From positions 1,488,001 to 1,552,000 of the forward strand of contig NZ_AP019373.1 of assembly GCF_004323595.1 (NCBI RefSeq): DNA of 64,000 nt. The letters are read 5' to 3'. The position numbers and the translations under genes are program-made. The notes beneath the pieces were generated by a model. That model had not been told where the DNA came from, searched no databases, and saw only the letters and a program-made list of their open reading frames with translations. This document shows, in pieces, positions 19,608 through 26,638 of this stretch; within the stretch, counting starts at the first letter, position 1, and every line of letters begins with the position of its first letter. This DNA comes from Sulfuricystis thermophila. GTDB taxonomy: Bacteria; Pseudomonadota; Gammaproteobacteria; Burkholderiales; Rhodocyclaceae.

Positions 19608-21972
19608 TCTCGGCATCCCGGAGGCATTGCGCGCCCGCCGCCAGTGGTTGATCTGGAAGCTTGAAGAGAAGCCGGGCGCGAAGAAGCCAGCGAAGATGCC
19701 CTACTACGCGAATGGCAAGCGACGCACGGGGCAGCAAGGATCGGCGGCGGATCGCGCGGCGCTGGTCGACTATGTGACTGCGCTGGCCGCCGTCGAGCAA
19801 CATCAAGCATCAGGCCTTGGCTTCGCCTTCCTGCCGGATGATGGCTTGATCGGCATCGACCTGGATAACAAGGTCGATGCGGAGACCGGCGAAATCTCGC
19901 CGTCCGCGCAGCGCATCATCGAGGCCTGCGCTTCCTATACCGAATGGTCGCCATCGGGTCGCGGCTTCCATATCTACGTCGCTGGCAGCACCCAAACCGC
20001 CAAGGACAACGGCAAGGGCATTGAGATGTTCTGCGGGCGGCAGTTCTTCACCGTGACCGGCAAGCACCTGACCGGCACGCCGGTCGATATCCGACCGATT
20101 GAACCCGATGTACTCGCGCGCCTGCATCAGGCCATCAAAGGCAGCAACCCTACCCCGACCGGCGAAATGCCGGTCGATGCCAAGATCGCATCGGCGCTCG
20201 ATTATCTCTCTCCCGATTGCGGTTACGACGATTGGCTGCACGTCGGCATGGCGATCCATGCCGAGCTGGGGGAGTCGGGCTTTGCGCTGTGGAACAGATG
20301 GAGCGCCAAGTCGGGAAAGTATCCCGGTGAACGCGAGATGCGCGCCAAGTGGAAATCGTTCCGACCTGGTGCGATCACTGGCGCGACGCTCTACGGCTTG
20401 GCGCATGCGGCCGGCTGGCGCGTTGCGCGGCTGGTTGATACCAATACCCCGCCCACCCCGAAAAAATCGCCCAGCGGCGATTCTGGTGCAAGTGTTAACG
20501 AGGATGCCGTGTGGCCCGATCCGATTCAGCCGGGCAGCCGCACGACACCGGAAATTCCCGCCGCCATCCTGCCGGGGATTTTTGGCGAGCACGCGGCGGC
20601 CGTGGCGCAATCAACGCAGACGCCCCCTGCCCTGGCGACGCTGTTCACCATCAGCGTGCTGGGGTGCGTCCTGCATGGGCGGTTCGAAGTCTCGCCCTTC
20701 GACGACGACTATCGTGAATCGTTGGCGATCTGGACGAATACCTGCTATCCCGTGGGCGGCCGCAAAACCGCCGTTTTTGCGGCCTGCTGCGCCCCGCTGG
20801 TCCGTTTCGAAAAGCTCGCCGGAGATCGCGCTCGACCGGAGATTTATCGCCGCTTTGCCGCGCGAGAAGTCGCCACGAAGCGAATCGAGAAACTGAGGCA
20901 GGACGCCGCCCGCGAGGACAATGCCGAGCGGCGCGCGAAGATCGAGGACGAAATCCGCCGCACGCGCGAGGAGATGCCCGACGAGCTGAAGGCGCCGCGC
21001 ATCTTCACGACCAATGCCACTCCGGAGCGCTGCGAGAGCCTGTTGGCCGAGCAAGGCGGGAAGATCGGCATCCTATCCGACGAGTCGGATACCTTCCTGA
21101 ATCTTTCCGGCGCTCTGCGCGGCGGCGTGGCCAGTTTGGACGTGGTGCTGAAGGGGCACGCCGGCAGCGCGATCCGCGTGGATCGGCAAGGCCGGGAAGC
21201 GCATCTTGATCGGCCGTGTCTCTCCATGGGGTTGATCGTGCAACCGGAGTCATTTGCCGAGCTGGCCGCCGGTCGCCGCCTGCGCGCCACGGGCGTGCTG
21301 GCCCGCTACCTGTACGCCATCCCGAAAAGCAACATCGGTCTGCGCGATGTGCGGCAACGGTGCCCGATCCCGCAGCGCGTCGCCGACGACTATCAGGATG
21401 CCGTGTTGCGCCTTCTCGACGGCTATGAGGAGCGCGGGCGCGAGCCGCGCATCCTGCCCTTCACGGCCGCCGCGCTGGAACCCTGGCTGAGCTTTGCCGA
21501 GGGCGTGGAGCGTCACCAAGGGGAAGGCGGACGTTATGAGGCGATCTCCGACTGGACATCCAAGCTGCCCGGCCATGCCGCGCGCCTCGCCGCCTTGTTC
21601 CAGATTGCCGAGGAGGGACTCGACGCGGTTGAGATCGGTATCGAGGCCGTGAATCGTGCGCTCGACCTGTGTCGGCTGCTGGTGCCGCATGCCGAGGCGG
21701 CCTTCGCCATGTTGGGCAGCGACGATACCGATATCGATGCACTGGCCGTCCTGCGCTGGATCAAGGCAGGCAACCGGCAATACTTCACCCGGCGCGAGGC
21801 GCAACGGGCCATGCACGGCCGTTTCTCCAAGGTGGAGCGGCTGGAACGCGCGCTTGCCCACCTGCGCGACCTGTACGTCATCAGCGGCGAGAAAAAGGCG
21901 GCGACCGGCGGCCGTGCATCGGCGTACTACCTGGTCAATCCCAAGCTGCATGTGACAAAAGGTGCCGCATGA
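19600..21972 (+). CDS. Primase-polymerase with PriCT_2 and DUF3987 helicase-like domain
   Basis: Probable replication protein of the satellite. ATG 19600 gives 790 residues. Residues 1-170 look like an archaeo-eukaryotic primase-polymerase: GIDLDN (85-90, metal Asp pair), SPSGRGFHIY (117-126) and GRQFFTVTG (146-154). Residues about 195-270 match PriCT_2 (YDDWLHVGMAIHAELGESGF). From about 320 the DUF3987 region begins, with IWTNTCYPVGGRKTAVFAA as a degenerate P-loop. The C terminus (ALAHLRDLYVISGEKKAATG) resembles a winged-helix tail. Purines and spacing support the start; an upstream 43-codon extension is rejected because it overlaps a basic ORF in another frame. Confidence 0.85.
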   Translation: MSDLGIPEALRARRQWLIWKLEEKPGAKKPAKMPYYANGKRRTGQQGSAADRAALVDYVTALAAVEQHQASGLGFAFLPDDGLIGIDLDNKVDAETGEISPSAQRIIEACASYTEWSPSGRGFHIYVAGSTQTAKDNGKGIEMFCGRQFFTVTGKHLTGTPVDIRPIEPDVLARLHQAIKGSNPTPTGEMPVDAKIASALDYLSPDCGYDDWLHVGMAIHAELGESGFALWNRWSAKSGKYPGEREMRAKWKSFRPGAITGATLYGLAHAAGWRVARLVDTNTPPTPKKSPSGDSGASVNEDAVWPDPIQPGSRTTPEIPAAILPGIFGEHAAAVAQSTQTPPALATLFTISVLGCVLHGRFEVSPFDDDYRESLAIWTNTCYPVGGRKTAVFAACCAPLVRFEKLAGDRARPEIYRRFAAREVATKRIEKLRQDAAREDNAERRAKIEDEIRRTREEMPDELKAPRIFTTNATPERCESLLAEQGGKIGILSDESDTFLNLSGALRGGVASLDVVLKGHAGSAIRVDRQGREAHLDRPCLSMGLIVQPESFAELAAGRRLRATGVLARYLYAIPKSNIGLRDVRQRCPIPQRVADDYQDAVLRLLDGYEERGREPRILPFTAAALEPWLSFAEGVERHQGEGGRYEAISDWTSKLPGHAARLAALFQIAEEGLDAVEIGIEAVNRALDLCRLLVPHAEAAFAMLGSDDTDIDALAVLRWIKAGNRQYFTRREAQRAMHGRFSKVERLERALAHLRDLYVISGEKKAATGGRASAYYLVNPKLHVTKGAA

Positions 21973-22125
21973 GTTTCGTCACCAAAAGCCATTTGTCAGT
22001 AGACATGATTAACAGAGTTTCTTTTCTTTTAAAGACATATCCATCCATGCTCGGTGACAGTGACAGAAGTGCCAAAAGGTCGATTATGGCTTTTGTCGCT
22101 TTTGTCGCTTTTGTCACTGTCACCG
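21954..22125. other. Iteron-rich candidate replication origin
   Basis: Six copies of (A/C)CAAAAG(G/C) within 162 bp: direct at 21954, 21981 and 22071, and inverted as a head-to-tail triplet GCTTTTGTC at 22089, 22098 and 22107. A perfect 14-bp inverted repeat CGGTGACAGTGACA (22052-22065) / TGTCACTGTCACCG (22112-22125) encloses the triplet. Position immediately after a primase gene resembles satellite-phage origins. Confidence 0.5.
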
Positions 22126-22133
22126 GGGTGTAA
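21969..22133 (+). CDS. Possible small ORF (54 aa) over the iterons
   Basis: ATG overlaps the primase stop (ATGA). The product starts MSFVTKSHLSVDMINRVSF and ends with a hydrophobic AFVAFVAFVTVTGV made by the 9-bp iteron triplet. Because the DNA repeats dictate the C terminus, this may be non-coding origin DNA that happens to be open. Confidence 0.3.
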   Translation: MSFVTKSHLSVDMINRVSFLLKTYPSMLGDSDRSAKRSIMAFVAFVAFVTVTGV

Positions 22134-22166
22134 GTAGCACTGCCATTTGAATAGGAGGCAATCGAA

Positions 22167-22466
22167 ATGAACCTTGCATCAATCGGACTTGAAGTAACCA
22201 ATCCCGATCAAAGCGTCGAGATCGAGGGCAGCAGTTTCGGTGAGTTCTGTCTGTTCTTGCATGCGCACGCAAGCAATCTTGAAATGCTGGTGCGTGTGGT
22301 GGAGATGGAAAATCCAGACGGATCGAACACCCGCTTACTGTCCGCGCAGCAAGCCATGACCAACATGAGCAACGCAGTACGGAATGCCCTGCACGAGCAC
22401 CTGCGGCTAGCTCAGGAGCAAGGCCTGCGCTTCGCTATCAAGGATGGTCCGCGCACCGCACATTGA
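22167..22466 (+). CDS. Hypothetical satellite protein (99 aa)
   Basis: Not recognised. MNLASIGLEVTNPDQSVEIE begins a 99-residue protein. A beta-rich N-terminal part is followed by a helical C-terminal part (SAQQAMTNMSNAVRNALHEHLRLAQEQGLRF). AGGAGG ribosome-binding site 9 nt upstream of the ATG. It stands alone between the iteron region and the packaging genes, with 113 bp to the small terminase gene. Confidence 0.6.
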   Translation: MNLASIGLEVTNPDQSVEIEGSSFGEFCLFLHAHASNLEMLVRVVEMENPDGSNTRLLSAQQAMTNMSNAVRNALHEHLRLAQEQGLRFAIKDGPRTAH

Positions 22467-22579
22467 CTGGCCGTGAGTACAGCGGGTCCTTCCCAGCTAA
22501 ATCCCACACGGCGCGAAACGACCGCAGGAAATCGCCAGTTCTCTGAACTGTAAGAGCTTGACTGACAAAGGATATTGCC

Positions 22580-23068
22580 ATGAACATAGTTGGACAGCAG
22601 CAGATTGCCGACCTCTTTGCAGTAAGTCGCGAGACTATCGATAGTTGGCAGAAGGAAGGCATGCCCGTCGCCGTGCGCGGCGGGCCGGGAACGTCGAGCG
22701 AATACAACAGCCGCGCCTGTATCGACTGGCTGGTGGATCGCGAGTTGCGCAAGGCACAGGCCGTGCGGCCGCAAGACCGCCTGGCACGTGCGCAGGCCGA
22801 CAAGATCGAGATGGAGAACGCCGAGCGCCGCGGGATGCTGATTCCGGCCGATCAGCTTGAGCCAAAACTGAAGGCCGCCTTTGTCGCTGCGCGCGAGGCT
22901 TGGCTCGAGGCACCACAGCGCCTGGCGCGCGAACTGCCAGAAGATCTGCGTCTGCGCGAAGAGATGCTGCAGGCCGAGTTCGAGGCATTCCTGAATCGTC
23001 TGGCGGATTGGGCCTGCGCGGGTCCTGGTTACGACGAGGACGAGGCCGAAGCCAATAGGGGAAAGTAA
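22580..23068 (+). CDS. Nu1-like small terminase subunit / DNA-packaging recognition protein
   Basis: Probable DNA-recognition component of packaging. The 162 residues open with a winged-helix motif of the lambda gpNu1/MerR type (IADLFAVSRETIDSWQKEGMPVAVRGG). A coiled helical middle follows (PQDRLARAQADKIEMENAERRGMLIP), as in Nu1/DUF1441 proteins. The C terminus is acidic. No large terminase partner lies in the element, so it may redirect a helper phage's terminase to the satellite's packaging site. GC and strand match the rest of the element. Confidence 0.78.
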   Translation: MNIVGQQQIADLFAVSRETIDSWQKEGMPVAVRGGPGTSSEYNSRACIDWLVDRELRKAQAVRPQDRLARAQADKIEMENAERRGMLIPADQLEPKLKAAFVAAREAWLEAPQRLARELPEDLRLREEMLQAEFEAFLNRLADWACAGPGYDEDEAEANRGK

Positions 23069-23069
23069 T

Positions 23070-23096
23070 GCGAAATTATTCCGGTATAAGTTTCGC
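23070..23096 (+). repeat. 27-bp hairpin repeat, copy B
   Basis: GCGAAA/TTTCGC stem, 23/27 identical to 18745-18771. It is followed by a second stem (CAGTGC 23110-23115 / GCACTG 23139-23144, with CCCCT/AGGGG outside), recalling the arrangement at 18745-18840. Confidence 0.6.
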
Positions 23097-23316
23097 TTCC
23101 CTCCCCTTACAGTGCCGACATGCTTGAGCTTCCGTCGAGCACTGCTGAGTAGGGGTTCAATCGCTTCGCGCTTGCCCTGCCACCAGCGGTAATCCGGAAT
23201 GCGGGAGGCCTGCAGAGCGCGGGTTCTGGTCAAAGCGAAGGCCCATCCGAAGGGATGGATTTTCACGGCCGGTCCCGCGTTTTGCTTTTTTGGCCCGGTC
23301 ACATCAGGAGAATCAT
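23097..23316 (+). other. Structured leader before the capsid gene
   Basis: Non-coding stretch between small terminase and capsid genes with several stems: CCCCT..AGGGG (23103/23151), CCATCC-GAAG-GGATGG near 23243, and GCGGG/CCCGC (23219/23274) followed by T-rich sequence. It is a candidate for a packaging (cos/pac) site, terminator or translational control region; none can be proven from sequence. Confidence 0.35.
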
Positions 23317-25143
23317 ATGCCTGGCAATAGAGATCGCCGTGTCAGATCGATCGAGCTACGGGTTGCCGACATCGAGGGGGACCGTATCCCCTGCGTCGTC
23401 AGTTCCGAGGAGCCCGTTGATCGCGGTGACTATTTCGAGGTGCTGAGTCACAACCCGTCCGATATCGACCTGCGTCGCGCGCCGCTGCCGTTGATCGTTC
23501 AACACGATCACAGACAGCTTAACGTCGGCGTCGTCGAGGATCTGCGGGTTGAAGGCCGGAAGCTGCGCGGCATGGCCCGCTTCGGTTCCAGCGAACTGGC
23601 GCAGCAGCTCCTCCGCGACGTGAAAGACGGCATCGTCCGCAATCTTTCCGTCGGCTATCGAATCAATAAAGCACTTGAAGAGCTGGGCCGCGTGGTTCGT
23701 TTCAGTTGGCAGCCGCTTGAAGTCAGCGCGGTTTCCATTCCTGCCGACCCGCAGGCCGGCTTCTTTCGTTCCCTCACATTGGAAGGAAATCACATGAACA
23801 CCAATACCGAAAACGTCACCACCCCTGACCACCAGTCGCGCTCGCAGCAACGCGCCTCGCGCCGCTACGAATCGGAGATTCGCGAGTCGGTGCGGGAGAT
23901 CAACGCGCTGGCCGAGCAATTCAATATTTCCAGCCGCGACGTAAACAACTTCATCGACGACGCTGGCCTTGACGTTGCCGGATTCCGGGCCTTCGTCATG
24001 GACAAGATTAAGGATCGCGGTACCGGGAGCATCCGGTTTGACGAGTCTCCCGAACTGGGCATGACCGGCCGCGAGATCGAGCGCTACAGCGTCACGCGCG
24101 CACTCCGCGCCCTGACCGACCCGATGGCAAAGCGCGATGCTGGATTCGAAATCGAATGCAGCCGCGCCTATGCGCAGAAGATCGGCAAGGAACCCCAGGG
24201 GCTGTTCATTCCATTTGAAGCACTGCAGACGCGCGACCTGACGGTTGGCACGCCGTCCGATGGCGGCTACTTACGCCCGACAGATCACCTCGCCAATCAG
24301 TTCGTCGATTACCTGCGCAAGCGTTCTTTCACGGCGGCGCTGGGTGCAACGATGCTGTCCGGTCTGAATGGCAACGTTTCCATCCCGACGCAAACTGGAA
24401 CGAGCACAGGTTACTGGGTGACGGAAAACGGTGCTGTAACCGAATCTCAGCCCACCTTCGGCCAGATCAACCTGACGCCGAAAACCGTTGGCTCCTATAC
24501 CGATTACTCACGCAAGATGCTGTTGCAGGCCTCGCCCGAAATCGAAATGCTGGTGAGGCGCGACCTGGCCGGCATGATCGCGACGGAAATCGATCGTGCC
24601 GCGATCCACGGGTCCGGCACCAACAACCAGCCGACGGGCATCCTGAATACCTCGGGAGTTGGTTCGGTTGCTCTCGGCAGCAACGGCGGCGCACCTACAT
24701 GGGAAAGCATGCTGCAGCTCGAAGAAAGCATTGCTCTGGCCAATGCCGACATTCAAGGCATGGCGTTTATGACAAATGCCAAAGTGCGCCGCAAGCTCCA
24801 ATCAACGCTGAAAGTCACTGGCGATGCGGGCGGCGGCTGGGTTTGGGAGTCGATTGCCGCCCAGGAGCCAGGCTGGGGCCGGATCGGCGGCTATCGTGCG
24901 GTGAGCACAAACCAGGTGCCGAGCAACCTCACCAAGGGCACCAGCGTCGGCGTCTGCTCGGCGATTATCCTGGGCAACTGGAGCGATTTGCTGATTGGCA
25001 TGTGGGGCGGCCTTGATGTGCTCGCCGACCCCTACAGCGGCGGCACAGCCGGCATTCATCGCATCATCACCCTGCAGGATGTCGATGTTGCCCTACGCCG
25101 CCCGGTTAGCTTCGCCGCCATCCTGGATGCCCTGACGGCTTGA
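23317..25143 (+). CDS. Fused HK97-type prohead protease and major capsid protein
   Basis: 608-residue polyprotein. Residues 1-155 are an HK97-like prohead protease (U35/S78 type), with H63/H65 in VQHDHRQLNVG and Ser111 in NLSVGY as likely catalytic residues, ending PLEVSAVSIPADPQAGF. From about 165 there is a charged helical delta-like scaffold region. An HK97-fold capsid follows, with GGYLRPTDHLANQFVDYLRKRSF, TGYWVTENGAVTESQPTFGQI and AAIHGSGTNNQPTGIL. ATG 23317 has AGGAG upstream. An internal ATG at 23794 with GGAAGGA 6 nt upstream could yield the 449-residue capsid alone. Self-cleavage during assembly is inferred. Confidence 0.93.
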   Translation: MPGNRDRRVRSIELRVADIEGDRIPCVVSSEEPVDRGDYFEVLSHNPSDIDLRRAPLPLIVQHDHRQLNVGVVEDLRVEGRKLRGMARFGSSELAQQLLRDVKDGIVRNLSVGYRINKALEELGRVVRFSWQPLEVSAVSIPADPQAGFFRSLTLEGNHMNTNTENVTTPDHQSRSQQRASRRYESEIRESVREINALAEQFNISSRDVNNFIDDAGLDVAGFRAFVMDKIKDRGTGSIRFDESPELGMTGREIERYSVTRALRALTDPMAKRDAGFEIECSRAYAQKIGKEPQGLFIPFEALQTRDLTVGTPSDGGYLRPTDHLANQFVDYLRKRSFTAALGATMLSGLNGNVSIPTQTGTSTGYWVTENGAVTESQPTFGQINLTPKTVGSYTDYSRKMLLQASPEIEMLVRRDLAGMIATEIDRAAIHGSGTNNQPTGILNTSGVGSVALGSNGGAPTWESMLQLEESIALANADIQGMAFMTNAKVRRKLQSTLKVTGDAGGGWVWESIAAQEPGWGRIGGYRAVSTNQVPSNLTKGTSVGVCSAIILGNWSDLLIGMWGGLDVLADPYSGGTAGIHRIITLQDVDVALRRPVSFAAILDALTA

Positions 25144-25402
25144 TGAGCGAGCTGGCCAGGCGAGAGAGTTGCCCATAGCCTGGCTGGCTTTGCATCAACA
25201 CTAACTTGAGGTTGATGCAATTCTCCCATGGGAAACACCGGCCGCTTGATTGCGGGACGCCACTCCGGGCGCTGAGGAGGTTCAGCTCGACGTGGCACCC
25301 TCCCCTCCCCGTTTCAATTTTGCAGACGTATGCAACGGCTAATCGCGCTATTGCTTTGCGCTCCACTTGCGCTATACTTGCTCGGGCCTGTTTCAGTATA
25401 TA
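25144..25402. other. Right-end non-coding region of the element
   Basis: About 260 bp with no credible gene. It contains a perfect 10-bp hairpin TTGCATCAAC (25190-25199) / GTTGATGCAA (25211-25220), which may act as a terminator for the capsid gene or an integrase arm site, and an outward promoter near the end. The rest shows nothing I recognise. Confidence 0.6.
25351..25378 (+). promoter_or_regulatory. Outward promoter at the element's right end
   Basis: TTGCTT (25351-25356), 16-bp spacer, TATACT (25373-25378). In the integrated state it points into the orphan 3' half-tRNA. In the excised circle it would lie just upstream of attP, the element's tRNA-Val and int. Confidence 0.5.
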
Positions 25403-25416
25403 CCTTCACACGGCAG
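25403..25416 (+). other. attR core
   Basis: CCTTCACACGGCAG, identical to attL at 16513-16526. Confidence 0.85.
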
Positions 25417-25449
25417 GGGTCACTGGTTCGAACCCAGTACCGCCCACCA
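25417..25449 (+). pseudogene. 3' half of host tRNA-Val(CAC)
   Basis: Variable loop, T arm (CTGGTTCGAACCCAG) and acceptor 3' strand ACCGCCC plus ACCA. Together with 16485-16526 it restores a 75-nt tRNA-Val. Its original terminator follows. Confidence 0.9.
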
Positions 25450-25458
25450 GACATCGCC

Positions 25459-25487
25459 AGGCCCGGTCATTCCGACCGGGCCTTTTC
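25459..25487 (+). terminator. Original tRNA-Val terminator
   Basis: Perfect 10-bp stem AGGCCCGGTC/GACCGGGCCT, 5-nt loop, then TTTT. Confidence 0.85.
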
Positions 25488-25510
25488 ATTTCCTCCCCGC
25501 TGTCGCCCTT

Positions 25511-25536
25511 GTGCCGTCCTGCCAGCGCCGAATTTC
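25511..25536 (-). repeat. 26-bp dispersed repeat, copy 6
   Basis: Two substitutions from the consensus. It lies in the 3' gap 8 nt after the stop of the AttH-like gene. Confidence 0.8.
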
Positions 25537-25543
25537 ATCCGCG

Positions 25544-26638
25544 CTACAGCCGCATCGGCCGGTGGTAGCCGACGAGTTCGAGGTAGCCGCGCCCACGGCG
25601 CTTTCCCTCGGCGAGCAAAGTCACGGCTCCCTCCCAATACACCGCGCCGGTCGAGCGACGCGCGTCGAGTTCCTGGTCTTCCATCAGCGGTTCGATCTCG
25701 AACCGCAGCGCATCGGCGCGGCTGCCCAGTGTCAGGCGACAGCGCACCGGATAGTCCGTGCCGGTATGCGGCGAGCGCCAGGTGCCGATCGGCTCGAAAT
25801 GCACCTCGTCCGGCGCGAAGCTGCGCTCATGACCCTCCGCCGTGCGCAGCCGTGCGGCGGCCCAGAGACTGCCCTCGCCCGAGCGCGGCCGGATGCGGAA
25901 GGCCATCAGCGCGCCGCCATCGTCGAGATTGATGCCCACCCAGTCCCAGCCGGTTGCCGTGGCATCGAGGATCTGGCTCGACCATTCGTGATCGAGCCAG
26001 GCGCGACCACCGACCTCCAGGCGTTCGCCGCCTGCGCCAACTATGCCGGCGACGTCGAGCTGCGGCTGGCTATAGTAGTGACTCGCCTGGTCCGGCCGCG
26101 GCCCTTTCCGAGAGAATCCTCCCTCGCCCTGCAGCAGCAGCGGTTGCGTCGGCGCAAAGCGCAGATCGAGGGCGAAGGCTGCGGCGTCGATCCGCGCCTC
26201 ATAGCGACCGTCCGCCCCACGCCGCAAGCGCCAGCCGGCGAGGATCAGATCGGTATCGACACTCGAAAAGCCCGCCGCCGGATCGTCGCGCACCACGCGC
26301 GCCGCCCGCTGGTCGTGCAGCAGGCGGCCTTCACGCGGGCGCGCCAGCGCGGCGTGGGCGAACAGCAGCTGATGCGGCGCGAAGCGCGACGGATTACCCG
26401 GATCGTGCGTGGTGCGGCTGCGGAAAAAAGTGATCTGGAAGCCGAGCGCTTCGGCGGCCGTTTCGAGCCAGCCGGTGACATACCACCATTCGGTGCGGAA
26501 TTCCGGATGCGCGCCATGATCGCGCGGGAAGATCAGCGGACGTGGCACGACGGACGGAAACGAGGGCGCCGCTGCCAGCAGACGACGCGGCAGCAGCGCG
26601 GTCAAGAGAAGCATTTCCAGCCAGCGCCGGCGCTGCAT
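25544..26638 (-). CDS. AttH/CrtC-like lipocalin-domain protein
   Basis: 364-residue exported protein of the hydroxyneurosporene synthase/AttH (carotenoid 1,2-hydratase-like) family. It has an Arg-rich N terminus with a hydrophobic signal segment (RRRWLEMLLLTALLPRRLLAAA), possibly Tat-like. Family signatures are HPEFRTEWWYVTGWLE, RAWLDHEWSSQILDATATGWDWVGINLDDG and MAFRIR. No carotenoid genes are nearby; the neighbours are an ABC ATPase and an FtsX permease, the Att-type arrangement, so a role with an exporter of lipid-like or toxic compounds is more likely. ATG 26638 overlaps the permease stop as ATGA. Confidence 0.85.
   Translation of the reverse strand: MQRRRWLEMLLLTALLPRRLLAAAPSFPSVVPRPLIFPRDHGAHPEFRTEWWYVTGWLETAAEALGFQITFFRSRTTHDPGNPSRFAPHQLLFAHAALARPREGRLLHDQRAARVVRDDPAAGFSSVDTDLILAGWRLRRGADGRYEARIDAAAFALDLRFAPTQPLLLQGEGGFSRKGPRPDQASHYYSQPQLDVAGIVGAGGERLEVGGRAWLDHEWSSQILDATATGWDWVGINLDDGGALMAFRIRPRSGEGSLWAAARLRTAEGHERSFAPDEVHFEPIGTWRSPHTGTDYPVRCRLTLGSRADALRFEIEPLMEDQELDARRSTGAVYWEGAVTLLAEGKRRGRGYLELVGYHRPMRL

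Larger units (their letters stand above)
16513..25416 (+). mobile_element. 8.9-kb tRNA-Val-integrated phage satellite-like element
   Basis: Bounded by a 14-bp direct repeat derived from the split tRNA-Val anticodon arm. Contents in order: its own tRNA-Val(CAC), tyrosine integrase, seven small unknown genes, primase/DUF3987 protein, an iteron-rich segment with a possible small gene, a 99-residue unknown, Nu1-like small terminase, and a fused prohead protease-HK97 capsid protein. All genes are on the plus strand, several overlapping by 4-11 nt. No large terminase, portal, tail, lysis or repressor genes are seen. The dispersed 26-bp repeat, present about every 3-4 kb in the flanking chromosome, is missing. 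This fits a satellite that builds its own capsid but needs a helper phage for packaging and tails. Confidence 0.85.

Noticed and set aside
16513-25416. Complete prophage
   Set aside because: No large terminase, portal, tail, lysis or recognisable repressor genes; 8.9 kb is too small.
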